Of a stretch of 64,000 nt of DNA, positions 16,888-25,936 are shown piece after piece. The stretch covers positions 124,001 through 188,000 of the forward strand of contig CAVVWD010000019.1 in the NCBI GenBank assembly GCA_963751835.1, written 5' to 3'. A program made the position numbers and the translations under genes. A model generated the notes under the pieces. That model did no database searches and was not told the origin of the DNA. It was given only the letters and a program-made list of their open reading frames with translations. Origin of the DNA: JACVRW01 sp963751835. Lineage in GTDB: Bacteria; Actinomycetota; Thermoleophilia; Solirubrobacterales; Thermoleophilaceae. The stretch's first letter is position 1; every line of letters starts with the position of its first letter.

Positions 16888-17893
16888 ATGACGGTCGACG
16901 TGCACGCTCACGTGATCGTTCCGGAGATCACCGGCGACGAGCCTTGGCGGCCGCGCGTCTACAGTGACGACGCGGGAGCCCAGGTGGTGGAGATGGGGGG
17001 CAGGCAGATCCGCGCCGCCATCGCCGAGTTCGTCGACATCGACGGGATCCTCGCGGCCCAGGACGAGGCGGGCGTCGATCGCGTGCTGCTGTGCCCGTGG
17101 GTGCCGCTGCTCTACTACGACGCCGAGCCGGACGAGGGGCTTCGCAGGGCGCGCATCCAGAACGACGCGCTCGCCGGGCTCGTGGGCGACCATCCCGAGC
17201 GCGTTGCCGCGCTCGGGGCGCTGCCGCTCCAGGACCCGGAGCTCGCGGCCGCTGAGCTTCACGCGCTGATGGAGGCCGGCGTGCTGAGGGGCGTGGAGGT
17301 GGCGGCGAGCGTCCGCGGCGTTTTCCTCGGCGACGACCGGTTCGAGCCCTTCTGGGAGGCGGCCGAGGAGACCGGCGCCCTCGTCTTCGTCCATCCCACG
17401 ACACGCGGCTTCGACTCGCCGGCGTTCCAGGACTACTACCTCTGGAACACCGTGGCGAACCCGCTCGAGACCGCGACCACGGCGGCACACATGGTCGTGG
17501 CCGGCGTGATGGAGCGCCACCCCGAGTTGCGCGTGCTGCTGGCGCACGGCGGCGGCGCGCTCCTCGCGGTGCGCGGCCGCATCCGGCACGCGCTACGGCT
17601 TCCAGCAGCAGGCCAGGTCGCGCCTCCGCGAGTCGCCCGAGGACTCGATCAGGCGCTTCCACTTCGACACGCTCACACATGACGAGGCGCTGCTGCGGGA
17701 GCTGATCGACTACGCCGGGGCCGACCATGTGCTGCTCGGCTCCGACTATCCGTTCGACATGGGCGACGCCCGGCCCGTGGACACCGTGCGAGCGCTCGGG
17801 CTGGCGCCTGAAGTGGAGGCGGCGATCCTCGCCGGCAATGCCGAGCGCCTTCTCGGACTCGGGCCCGTGCGCAGAGAGGAGACGATCCGATGA
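16888..17893 (+). pseudogene. Amidohydrolase family 2 (ACMSD-like), split by a 1-base insertion
   Basis: Metal-dependent hydrolase or decarboxylase of the ACMSD/amidohydrolase 2 family. The first frame (from ATG 16888) gives VDVHAHVIVPE (His-X-His), VLLCPWVPLLYYDAE and VFVHPTTRGFD, then loses similarity after RGRIRH near 17590. The +1 frame resumes exactly there with YGFQQQARSRLRES and carries the conserved end: RRFHFDTLTHDEALLRELID, GADHVLLGSDYPFDMGD and GNAERLLGL, stopping at 17893 where it overlaps the next ATG (ATGA). One extra base within GCGC at 17590-17593 explains everything. If it is a sequencing error, the gene encodes a normal protein of about 334 residues. The restored stop-start overlap argues for that. 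Confidence 0.85.
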
Positions 17894-19500
17894 CGCAGAC
17901 CGCTGACGTGGTGGTCGCCGGGGGCGGCCACAACAGCCTGATCACGGCGGCGTATCTGACGAAGGCCGGCTACGAGTGCCTCGTCCTCGAAGCGCGCGCC
18001 ATCCCCGGCGGGGGCGCCGCGACCGAGCACCTGCTCGGCCCCGACTACAGGATCGACTCCTGCTCGACCGGGCACACGATCATCCGGGTCAACCCGCTGC
18101 TGACCGGTGACGAGCTCGGGCTGCACGCCGACTACGGGCTCGAGTACCTCGAGCCCGACCCGGTCGGCCACGTCGCGTTCCCGGACGGGGAGCAGCTGAC
18201 GATGTGGCTCGACCTGGACCGCACCTGCGACGAGATCGCGCGCTTCTCGAGCAGGGACGCCGATGCCTACCGGCGCCTGATCGGCGAGTACGACGAGGTC
18301 AAGGCGATCTTCGCCCGCGCGCGCGTGACCCCGGCCGGCTTCGGCCCGTCGCTCGAGGAGATGCTGCTCGAGCACCCGCGCGGACGCATCTGGCTGCGGC
18401 GCAACGCGATCACGGCCTGGGACGTGATCAGGCGCGAGTTCGAGGACCGCCACGTCCGGGCCTTCATGATCTGGCAGGCCTTCCAGACGCTCGTGCCGGT
18501 GGACGCCGCGGGCTCCGGCGTCAATGCCTACTCGATCATCTTCGGCCGCCAGGGGCGCAGCTGGTCGATCCCGCGCGGCGGCTCGGGCGCGCTGACGGTG
18601 GCACTCACGCGCTTCCTCGAGGACCACGGCTCCACCGTGCTCACGGACAGGCAGGTGTCCGGGCTCGTGCTCGAGGAGGGACGCTGCGCCGGCGTCGAGA
18701 CCGACGACGGCGAGCGCTACATGGCCAGGCGAGCCGTGCTCTCGACGATCCACGTCAAGCACCTGGTGGAGATGGCGCCGCGCGACGCTTGGGGCGAGGA
18801 GTTCGTCTACGGGGTCGCCACCTATGACGTCGGCATGTCCGGCATGGCGTGCTATCTCGCGACCGACGCCGCCCCCGAGTTCGAGACCCCGGACGGCCCG
18901 CGGGCCGCCGTCTCGGCAGGGACGGTGGGCTGGCCGGAGGAGGTGCTCGCGTTCGGACGGGCGGTGCGCGACGGGCGCCCCTACGACGAGGGGGTGCCGT
19001 GGCTGCTCGTGGCCACGCCCACGCTCGTTGATCCGGACCGGGCGCCGGAGGGGCATCACACCGTCAAGCTGCTCAGCCCGCAGGCCTGGGACCTTCCCGA
19101 TGGCGTCGCCGGCTGGGACGAGCACAAGGAGACGGTCTTCCGGCGCCAGCTCGAGCACGTGCGGCGCTTCGTTCCGGCGCTGGCGGACGAGCACATCCTC
19201 ACGTCCTACGTCAAGAGCCCGGCGGACATCGAGCGCTCGAACCAGCACATGATCCGCGGGGCGTTCCACGGCGGCGACCGGAGTTATGCGTTCAGCGGCA
19301 AGAACCGGCCGGTTCCCGGCTGGGCGGATCACCGCATGCCGATCCCCGGCCTCTACCAGACGGGCGGCACGACGAGCGTGGGCGGCTCGGTCACGGGCGT
19401 GCCCGGCCGCAGCGCCGCGATGGTGATGCTGAGCGATCTCGGACACGACCCGGAGGAGGTGATGGCCGGTGCCGGACGCGCGGGTGCAGGCAGCCATTGA
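17890..19500 (+). CDS. FAD-dependent oxidoreductase, phytoene desaturase/PYROXD2-like
   Basis: 536 residues. An N-terminal dinucleotide-binding motif (VVVAGGGHNSLITAAYL, residues 7-24) and ARAIPGGGAATEH mark the GMC-unrelated, phytoene-dehydrogenase-like flavoprotein family (NAD(P)/FAD oxidoreductase, COG1233). The substrate domain in the middle (FMIWQAFQTLVPVDAAGSG, WSIPRGGSGALTVAL) and C-terminal FAD contact (IPGLYQTGGTTSVGGSVTGV) are intact. In the pathway it could dehydrogenate a C-C or C-N bond. It overlaps the amidohydrolase by 4 bp and the next gene by 32 bp. The substrate is unknown. Confidence 0.88.
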   Translation: MTQTADVVVAGGGHNSLITAAYLTKAGYECLVLEARAIPGGGAATEHLLGPDYRIDSCSTGHTIIRVNPLLTGDELGLHADYGLEYLEPDPVGHVAFPDGEQLTMWLDLDRTCDEIARFSSRDADAYRRLIGEYDEVKAIFARARVTPAGFGPSLEEMLLEHPRGRIWLRRNAITAWDVIRREFEDRHVRAFMIWQAFQTLVPVDAAGSGVNAYSIIFGRQGRSWSIPRGGSGALTVALTRFLEDHGSTVLTDRQVSGLVLEEGRCAGVETDDGERYMARRAVLSTIHVKHLVEMAPRDAWGEEFVYGVATYDVGMSGMACYLATDAAPEFETPDGPRAAVSAGTVGWPEEVLAFGRAVRDGRPYDEGVPWLLVATPTLVDPDRAPEGHHTVKLLSPQAWDLPDGVAGWDEHKETVFRRQLEHVRRFVPALADEHILTSYVKSPADIERSNQHMIRGAFHGGDRSYAFSGKNRPVPGWADHRMPIPGLYQTGGTTSVGGSVTGVPGRSAAMVMLSDLGHDPEEVMAGAGRAGAGSH

Positions 19501-20524
19501 CCACTGGGCACCCCGCTTCGTGCAAGCGGGGGTCGACTACAACGACTTCGTTGCCACCACAGCCGGCGTCGAGCACTGGGACGAATGGCACGCCGCCTGG
19601 TGCCGCAACGCAGACGTGCACGCGGCGCTCGCGGAGGAGGCCGCCGGCAAGGGGCGGCGCCTCACGGCCGGCGAGGCATGGGCGCGGGCGACCGTGGGCT
19701 ACCACTTCGCGAAGTTCGTCTGGATGGTCGACCCCGAGCGCAGCCGGGCCGCCGCCGACAAGGCCGTCGCGGCCATGGCCAAGACCCACGAGTACCTCGA
19801 CCCGGACGCCGAGCGCATCGAGGTGCCGCTCGACGGCGGCCGCGTGGTGGGCAACCTGCGCCGCCCGGCCGGCGAGGCCAAGCCGCCGCTCGTCCTGCTC
19901 GTGCCGGGGCTCGACTCCACGAAGGAGGAGTTCTTCAGGCTCGAGAACGTCTTTCTCGACCGCGGCATGGCAACGCTGTCGATGGACGGTCCCGGCCAGG
20001 GCGAGTCGGGCTACGAGCTGCCCATCCGAGCCGACTACGACGTGGCCGTGAGCGCCGTTCTCGACGCGATCGCCGAGCGCAGCGACGTCGACCTCGACCG
20101 GGTGGGCCTCCTCGGCGTGAGCCTCGGCGGCTACTACGCGCCGCGCGTGCTGGCCTTCGAGCCGCGCATCAAGGCGGGCGTCGGGCTGAGCGGCCCGTAC
20201 CGGTTCAGCGACATCTGGGACCACGTCCCGCCGCAGACGCGCGAGACGTTCGTGGAGAAGTCGTTCTCGAAGGACGACGAGGAGGGTCGCGCCAAGGCCG
20301 CCGAGCTGGACCTGAGCGGGGTGGCCGAGCGCATCCGCCAGCCGTACCTGGCGATCACCGGCAAGCTCGACCGCCTGATTCCCTGGGAGCAGACCGAGCG
20401 CGCCGCCAAGGAAGCGCCCAACGGGACGTTCCTGCTGCACGAGGACGGCAACCACGGCTGCGCGAACGTGCCGTACAAGACGCGGCCGCTGGCGGCGGAC
20501 TGGCTTCGCGAGCAGCTCGGATGA
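19469..20524 (+). CDS. Alpha/beta hydrolase resembling 2,6-dihydroxypseudooxynicotine hydrolase
   Basis: 351 residues, GTG start inside the preceding gene. An N-terminal helical region (residues 1-125, HWAPRFVQAGVDYNDF, GYHFAKFVWM) precedes the hydrolase core: oxyanion segment LVPGLDSTKEEF, nucleophile elbow GVSLGGYY (Ser218), acid GKLDRLIP (Asp301) and DGNHGCAN (His329). From memory, the C-C-cleaving hydrolase of nicotine degradation uses Ser217, Glu248, Asp300 and His329. The triad here is colinear to within one residue, and residue 248 is Asp. Relatives of the FrsA/DUF1100 type are the alternative. A ring-opened acyl or diketone-like substrate is plausible but unproven. Confidence 0.85.
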   Translation: MPDARVQAAIDHWAPRFVQAGVDYNDFVATTAGVEHWDEWHAAWCRNADVHAALAEEAAGKGRRLTAGEAWARATVGYHFAKFVWMVDPERSRAAADKAVAAMAKTHEYLDPDAERIEVPLDGGRVVGNLRRPAGEAKPPLVLLVPGLDSTKEEFFRLENVFLDRGMATLSMDGPGQGESGYELPIRADYDVAVSAVLDAIAERSDVDLDRVGLLGVSLGGYYAPRVLAFEPRIKAGVGLSGPYRFSDIWDHVPPQTRETFVEKSFSKDDEEGRAKAAELDLSGVAERIRQPYLAITGKLDRLIPWEQTERAAKEAPNGTFLLHEDGNHGCANVPYKTRPLAADWLREQLG

Positions 20525-21495
20525 CCGGCATCGCGATCGTCGGCACGGGCATGTGGGGGCCGCGCCTGGCGGGCGCCGCGGAGCGCGCCGGGCTCGAGCT
20601 CGTGACGTGCTTCAGAAGGGACGAAGGGCAGCGCCGCGAGTTCGCCGAGCGCTTCGGCTGCGAGGCGGCCGCGAGCTTCGACGACGCGATCGGGCATCCA
20701 GGCGTCGAGGGCGTCGTGCTCGCCACGCCCAACGACGTGCACGAGGAGCAGACGCTCGCGTGCGCCGAGCGCGGCCGCCACGTGTTCGTGGAGAAGCCGA
20801 TCGCGGAGAGCACCGAGGCCGGCGAGCGGATGCGAAGCGCCTGCGCGGAGGCCGGAGTGACGCTGATGGTCGGCCACGCGTTCCGGCGGCTGGGCGCCGC
20901 CCGCCGGGTCAAGCGGCTGCTGGACGACGGCGCGCTCGGCCGCGTCGTCCTCGCCGAGGCGAACATGTCGCTACCGGGGTCGTTCAAGCCCGGGGCCTGG
21001 CGGGCTCGGCGCGAGCGCAACCCGGGCGGCCCGATCATGCAGCTCGGTATCCACCACGTGGACACGCTGGCGTACTGGCTCGGGCCGGTGCGGCGAGGGT
21101 CGGGCCGCTTCGAGCACGTTCACAGCGATGCCGACATCGACGACGTGGGCGTCGTGACGCTCGAGTTCGAGTCCGGCACGCTGGCGTCCGTAACTGGCAG
21201 CTACGTGTCGCCGAAGACGCTCTCGCTGCGGCTCCTCGGGACGGAGGCCGTGCTCGACTACCGCACCGACTTCTCGGTCTGGCCGGACGCCCAGGCGCTC
21301 GACGGCGTCACGAAGCTCACGCTCGCCGGCGAGCCCGTCGACTTCGATGAGCGCGACATGCTGGCGGAGGAGCTCGCCGAGTTCGGCCGCTGCATCCGCG
21401 GCGAGGCCGAGCCGGAGACCGGCGCGGACGAGGGCATCGCCGCCCTCGCCGCCGTGCTCCAAGCGCTCGAGACGGACGCGGAGGCCGTGCGCTGA
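20521..21495 (+). CDS. Gfo/Idh/MocA-family oxidoreductase
   Basis: 324 residues. An NAD(P)-binding Rossmann domain (IAIVGTGMWGPRLAGAAERA, residues 4-23) and the conserved VFVEKPIAES (Lys92) are followed by a C-terminal alpha/beta substrate domain with GIHHVDTLAYWLG, which supplies the usual catalytic His. Members oxidise or reduce sugars, inositols, amino compounds or bile pigments, so the substrate is open. ATG overlaps the hydrolase stop (ATGA) and its own stop overlaps the next ATG. Confidence 0.9.
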   Translation: MTGIAIVGTGMWGPRLAGAAERAGLELVTCFRRDEGQRREFAERFGCEAAASFDDAIGHPGVEGVVLATPNDVHEEQTLACAERGRHVFVEKPIAESTEAGERMRSACAEAGVTLMVGHAFRRLGAARRVKRLLDDGALGRVVLAEANMSLPGSFKPGAWRARRERNPGGPIMQLGIHHVDTLAYWLGPVRRGSGRFEHVHSDADIDDVGVVTLEFESGTLASVTGSYVSPKTLSLRLLGTEAVLDYRTDFSVWPDAQALDGVTKLTLAGEPVDFDERDMLAEELAEFGRCIRGEAEPETGADEGIAALAAVLQALETDAEAVR

Positions 21496-22466
21496 TGCGG
21501 GCGGCCGTGGTCGAGGCCGTCGGCTCCCCGCCCGGGCCTACCGGGGTGGATGAGCCCGTGCGAGAGGACGCGACTGCGGTCGTGGCCGTCGAGGCGGCAC
21601 CGCTCAACCCGGTTGAGATCCGAGTCGCGGCCGGCAGGCTCGGGAGGCAGCCCGAGCCGCCGTACGTCCCTGGGGTCGAAGGGGCGGGAAGGGTTGTCGA
21701 ATCGGCCCGGGTGGCGCCCGGGACACGGGTTCGCTTCGAAAGCAGCGCTCTGCCGGGCTTCGGCGCGCACGGGACGCTCGCCGAGCGGGCCGTCGTCCCC
21801 GAGGAATCGCTGGTGGAGCTGCGGGACGAGGTCTCCGACGACCTTGCCGCGGCGCTCGGGGTGGTGGGAATCACTGCGCTGCTCGCGCTCGAGCGCGCGG
21901 CGCCAACGGGCGGTGAGCGCGTGCTCGTCCTCGGCGCCACCGGCGCCGTGGGGCAGATGGCGGTCCAGCTGGCGAAGCTGATGGGGGCGGGTCAGGTTGT
22001 GGGCGCCGGGCGCAACCCCGAGGGCCTCGAGCGCGTTCGTGAGCTGGGCGCCGACGAGGTCGTCGAGCTGGGCGAGGGCGATCTTGTGAGCGCGTTCGAG
22101 AACGCCGCCGGCGGCGGGCTCGACATCGTGATCGATCCGCTCTGGGGCGAGCCGGCGATGGCGGCGCTGCGGGCGATCGCCACCGAGGGACGTCTCGTCA
22201 ACGTGGGCCAGTCCGCGGGCACAGATGTCAGCCTGCCGCTCGACAACGTGCGCAACCGCCAGGGCGCGATCCACGCGATCTCGTCCGGGTGGACCGGTCT
22301 CAGGCGGAAGGCCGCCGCGTATCGCACCCTGCTGGAGCATGCCGTGGCGGGCAACCTCACGGTGGACCGCGAGGTCGTGCCGCTCGACGACGTGGCAGCT
22401 GCCTGGGAAAGGCAGGACGCGTCGCCCGGCCGGAAGCTCGTGATCTCGATCGGGCAAGGGAGCTGA
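21495..22466 (+). CDS. Quinone oxidoreductase-like MDR (zinc-free)
   Basis: 323 residues of the medium-chain dehydrogenase/reductase superfamily. GroES-like half: AAPLNPVEIRVAAGR, YVPGVEGAGRV. Nucleotide-binding half: VLVLGATGAVGQMAVQLAKL, then LDIVIDPLWGEPAMAALRAI. The usual zinc cysteines are missing, as in quinone oxidoreductases. A clear paralogue lies at 39134-40153, sharing the LDxxxDPLWGEPA signature, in the other operon of the island. It is coupled to the Gfo/Idh/MocA gene by TGATG overlap. Confidence 0.9.
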   Translation: MRAAVVEAVGSPPGPTGVDEPVREDATAVVAVEAAPLNPVEIRVAAGRLGRQPEPPYVPGVEGAGRVVESARVAPGTRVRFESSALPGFGAHGTLAERAVVPEESLVELRDEVSDDLAAALGVVGITALLALERAAPTGGERVLVLGATGAVGQMAVQLAKLMGAGQVVGAGRNPEGLERVRELGADEVVELGEGDLVSAFENAAGGGLDIVIDPLWGEPAMAALRAIATEGRLVNVGQSAGTDVSLPLDNVRNRQGAIHAISSGWTGLRRKAAAYRTLLEHAVAGNLTVDREVVPLDDVAAAWERQDASPGRKLVISIGQGS

Positions 22467-22479
22467 GACGGAACCGGGC

Positions 22480-24663
22480 CTGAGCGCGGGCCGCCTGGTC
22501 GGCCGCCCGGTCCGCCGGCGAGAGGACGAGCGCATCCTGCGCGGCGCGACGCGCTACCTCGACGACATCGACCCGCCCGGGGCGGCCCATGTGGCGTTCG
22601 TGCGCAGCCCGTTCGCGCACGCGCGCATCGGCGGGGTCGAGCTCCCTGACGCCCCGGAGGGCACGTTCGCGGCGATCACCGCGGCCGACCTGGAGGGCCG
22701 GGTTGGCGACCTGCCCGTCCAGGGCATCCAGGGCGGCTGGGTCGCGAACGAGGGCCACCCCGTGCTCGCAGGCGAAGAGGTGCGCTATTCCGGCCAGCCG
22801 GTGGCGGCGGTGCTGGCGGAGTCCCGCGCGCTCGCCGAGGACGCCGCCGAGCTGGTCGAGGTCGACTACGAGCCGCTGGAGGCCGTGCTCGACGCCCGCG
22901 CCTCGGAAGTGACGATGTGCCGATGGCACAAGCTGAGCGGCGACGTCGACGGCGCCTTCCAGTCGGCCGCACACGTCGTGCGCGCGAGCCACTCGCTCCC
23001 TCGGGTCGCGCCGGTCCCGATGGAGCCGCGCGGGGCGATCGCCTCCTACGACGAGGCCGAGGACAAGCTGACGGTCTGGGTCTCGGCACAGGACAGCCAT
23101 CGCCAGCTTGCCGGCCTCGCCAAGGTGCTCGACCGGCCGGAGGAGTCGATCCACGTGATCGTGCCGGACGTGGGCGGCGCGTTCGGCAGCAAGGGCGTGC
23201 CGGCCCCCGAGACCGTGCTGGTCGCGTTGGCGGCGCTCACGACCGGACGAATCGTCAAGTGGGCCGAGGACCGGGAGGAGAACCTCGTCGCCTCGTACCA
23301 AGGCCGCGGCGTGGAGGCCGACCTGGAGCTCGCGCTCGATGCCGAGGGGACGATGCTCGGGCTCCGTGCGCGCATCCGGGCGGACCTCGGCGCCTACCTG
23401 ATGCCGACCACGGCGATCCCCGCGCACACCACCGCGATGCTGATGTGCGGCGTGTACGACATTCAGGCGGCCGATGTCGAGGTCGTGGGCGCCCGGACGA
23501 ACAAGGTTCCGACCGGTCCGTATCGCGGCGCGGGGCGTCCCGAGGCCGCCTACTTCCTGGAGTGCACCGTGGACGTGGCTGCCCGCGAGCTCGGCATCGA
23601 TCCGCTCGAGCTCCGCCGGCGCAACCTGATTCGCGAGTTCCCCTACAAGACCGCACTCGGCTGGACCTACGACTCCGGCGACTACGAGCGCTGTCTCGAC
23701 CTCGCCGTCGAGCTCGTCGAGCCGGAGCGCCGCTCGGACGACGAGCGGGTGGTCGGCACCGGCTTCGGGATGTACGTCGAGCGAGCCGGCGGTCAGTTCG
23801 AGACCGCACGGGCGGAGCTGCTTCCCGACGGCCGGCTCCTCGTGCGCAGCGGCTCGTCGCCGCACGGACAGGGCCATGACACGACCTTCGCCCAGCTCGC
23901 CGCCGAGCGGCTCGGGCTCGTGCTCGAGGACGTGGAGCTGCGCTTCGGCGACTCGGAGGAGGTGCCGCGCGGCGTGGGAACGTTCGCCAGCCGCTCGGTC
24001 GCGATGGGCGGCTCGGCGGTGGTGCAGGCAGTCGACGCGCTGAAGGAGAAGTGCATGGCCGTGGCCGCGCGGCTGCTCGAGGTCGGCGAGGACGAGCCCG
24101 AGTGGGGCGAGGGCGGCAGCGTCTCGGCGGCGGACGGGCGGACGCTGTCGCTGCGGGAGCTGGCCGCGTCCGAGCCCGGCATCCACGCGGACGCGCGCTT
24201 CAGCTCGGACCTCTCGTTCTCGTCCGGTGCATACGGAGCCGTTGTCGAGATCGAGCGCGCCACCGGCAGACTGCGGGTGCTGCGCCTCGCGGCGGTCGAC
24301 GACGCGGGCAACATCGTCAACCCGCTGCTCGCCGAGGGACAGGTGATCGGCGGCATCGCGCAGGGGCTCGGGGAGTGCCTCGTCGAGGAGGCGGTCTACG
24401 ACGAGGAGGGCAACCCCACGTTTGCCTCGTTCGTCGGCTACAGCTTGCTGACCGCCGCCGAGATGCCACCGGTCACGACCGCCTTCGTGGAGTCGCCTAC
24501 GCCGCTCAACCCGATCGGCGCGAAGGGGATCGGGGAAGGCGGTTCAATCGGGACGCCCGCCGCGGTGGCGAACGCCGTGGCCGACGCCCTTGGCGGCATA
24601 CGGGTCGATCCGCCCTTCAGCGAGGAGAAGCTCTGGCGGGCGTTGCGAGAGGCGGGCCCGTGA
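22480..24663 (+). CDS. Molybdenum hydroxylase large subunit (CoxL/xanthine dehydrogenase family)
   Basis: Mo-cofactor subunit of a hydroxylase that adds water-derived oxygen to a heterocycle, aldehyde or similar carbon. About 727 residues. The conserved start GRLVGRPVRRREDERILRG is encoded before the first canonical start (GTG 22591); between the in-frame stop at 22441 and 22591 there is no ATG, GTG or TTG. CTG 22480 is therefore the likely start. Moco motifs: VPDVGGAFGSKG, PYRGAGR (347-353; not the AYRCSFR loop of true CO dehydrogenases), GQGHDTTFAQL and GAKGIGEGG with catalytic Glu686. It overlaps the FAD subunit by GTGA. No Moco-insertion accessory genes are seen nearby. Confidence 0.92.
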   Translation: MSAGRLVGRPVRRREDERILRGATRYLDDIDPPGAAHVAFVRSPFAHARIGGVELPDAPEGTFAAITAADLEGRVGDLPVQGIQGGWVANEGHPVLAGEEVRYSGQPVAAVLAESRALAEDAAELVEVDYEPLEAVLDARASEVTMCRWHKLSGDVDGAFQSAAHVVRASHSLPRVAPVPMEPRGAIASYDEAEDKLTVWVSAQDSHRQLAGLAKVLDRPEESIHVIVPDVGGAFGSKGVPAPETVLVALAALTTGRIVKWAEDREENLVASYQGRGVEADLELALDAEGTMLGLRARIRADLGAYLMPTTAIPAHTTAMLMCGVYDIQAADVEVVGARTNKVPTGPYRGAGRPEAAYFLECTVDVAARELGIDPLELRRRNLIREFPYKTALGWTYDSGDYERCLDLAVELVEPERRSDDERVVGTGFGMYVERAGGQFETARAELLPDGRLLVRSGSSPHGQGHDTTFAQLAAERLGLVLEDVELRFGDSEEVPRGVGTFASRSVAMGGSAVVQAVDALKEKCMAVAARLLEVGEDEPEWGEGGSVSAADGRTLSLRELAASEPGIHADARFSSDLSFSSGAYGAVVEIERATGRLRVLRLAAVDDAGNIVNPLLAEGQVIGGIAQGLGECLVEEAVYDEEGNPTFASFVGYSLLTAAEMPPVTTAFVESPTPLNPIGAKGIGEGGSIGTPAAVANAVADALGGIRVDPPFSEEKLWRALREAGP

Positions 24664-25457
24664 AGCCGCCGCCGTTCGAGTACCAAGCCCCGGCCTCGGT
24701 GGAGGAGGCGCTGGGGCTGCTCGGCCCCGACAGCGCCGTGCTCGCGGGCGGCCAGAGCCTCGTGCCGCTGCTCAACCTGCGGCTCGCACGGCCGGAGCTC
24801 GTGGTCGACCTGAATGGCGTCGCGGAGCTCGACTACATCCGCGCCGATGACGGCGTGCTGCGGATCGGGGCGATGACGCGCCAGGCGGCGCTCGAGCGCT
24901 CGGAGCTCGTCCGCGAGCGCTGGCCGCTGCTTCACAAGGCGGTCCGCTTCGTGGGGCACGCGCAGATCCGCACCCGCGGCACGGTCGGGGGCTCGGTTGC
25001 GCATGCCGACCCGGCGGCCGAGCTGCCGGTCGCGCTGGCGGCCCTCGGCGCGCGCTTCCTGCTCCGCTCGCCGCGGGGAAAGCGCGCGCTCGGCACCGGC
25101 GAGCTGTTCGTCGGACCGCTCTCCACGTCGCGCGAGCCCGACGAGCTCCTCGTCGAGATCGAGGTGCCGGAGCAACCCGCCGGAGCGGGGGCGGGGTTCA
25201 GCGAGCACGCCCGCACCCACGGCGACTTCGCGACCGCAGGCGCCGCGGCCGTCGTCGTGCCCGGCAGCCACGCCGGGATCGCGCTGCTGGGCGCCGGGCC
25301 GGTGCCGGCGAGAGCCGTGGCGTCCGAGGAGGCGCTGGTCGGAGGTGCGTCGGCGAGTGAGGCCGCCGATCTGGCGGTCCGGCACGTGGAGGGCGAGCAC
25401 CGGCGCGCGCTCTGCGGGGAGCTCGCCAGGAGAGCCATCGAGGAGGCGCTGGCGTGA
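24660..25457 (+). CDS. Molybdenum hydroxylase FAD subunit (CoxM family)
   Basis: 265 residues, GTG start overlapping the large subunit stop. The FAD-binding domain shows AVLAGGQSLVPLLNLRLARP and the pyrophosphate contact TRGTVGGSVAHADPAAELP (around residue 105). The CoxM C-terminal domain follows (GFSEHARTHGDFATAGAAA). It passes electrons from the iron-sulfur subunit to an acceptor. Its GTGA overlap with the small subunit gene indicates one translational unit L-M-S. Confidence 0.94.
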   Translation: MKPPPFEYQAPASVEEALGLLGPDSAVLAGGQSLVPLLNLRLARPELVVDLNGVAELDYIRADDGVLRIGAMTRQAALERSELVRERWPLLHKAVRFVGHAQIRTRGTVGGSVAHADPAAELPVALAALGARFLLRSPRGKRALGTGELFVGPLSTSREPDELLVEIEVPEQPAGAGAGFSEHARTHGDFATAGAAAVVVPGSHAGIALLGAGPVPARAVASEEALVGGASASEAADLAVRHVEGEHRRALCGELARRAIEEALA

Positions 25458-25936
25458 GGATCTCGGTCGACATCAACGGACGGCGCTACGAGGAAGAGGT
25501 GGACCCCCGGCTTCTGCTCTCGGACTTCATCCGCCATAGCGCGGGGCTGACGGGCACGAAGGTCGGCTGCGAGCAGGGAGTCTGCGGCGCCTGCACCGTC
25601 CAGCTCGACAGCGAGCCGATCCGCTCCTGCCTCATGCTCGCCGTGCAGGCGAACGGACGGGCGATCCGGACCGTCGAAGGCCTCGCGCGGAACGGCGAGC
25701 TGCACCCGCTTCAGCGCGCCTTCCACGAAGCGCACGCCCTCCAATGCGGCTTCTGCACCCCCGGCTTCCTGATGTCGATGGAGGCGTTCCTGCGCGAGCA
25801 TCCGGAGCCCGGCGGGGAGGAGCTGCGCGAGGCGCTCGCCGGCAACCTATGCCGCTGCACGGGCTATCTCGGGATCATCGAGGCGGTTGAGTTCGCCGCC
25901 CGGGAGATGAGGGAGGCTGATGTTCAGGGACATTGA
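25454..25936 (+). CDS. Molybdenum hydroxylase [2Fe-2S] subunit (CoxS family)
   Basis: 160 residues, GTG start. The plant-type ferredoxin cluster is bound by Cys39, 44, 47 and 59 (GCEQGVCGACTV), and the second cluster by Cys98, 101, 133 and 135 (CGFCTPG, NLCRCTGY), the full set for this family. It transfers electrons from the Mo centre to FAD. The subunit order here is L-M-S, whereas M-S-L is the classical CO dehydrogenase order. The end overlaps the next gene by 17 bp. Confidence 0.95.
   Translation: MRISVDINGRRYEEEVDPRLLLSDFIRHSAGLTGTKVGCEQGVCGACTVQLDSEPIRSCLMLAVQANGRAIRTVEGLARNGELHPLQRAFHEAHALQCGFCTPGFLMSMEAFLREHPEPGGEELREALAGNLCRCTGYLGIIEAVEFAAREMREADVQGH

Noticed and set aside
22480..25936. 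True aerobic CO dehydrogenase (form I)
   Set aside because: The large subunit has PYRGAGR instead of the AYRCSFR active-site loop and the gene order is L-M-S.
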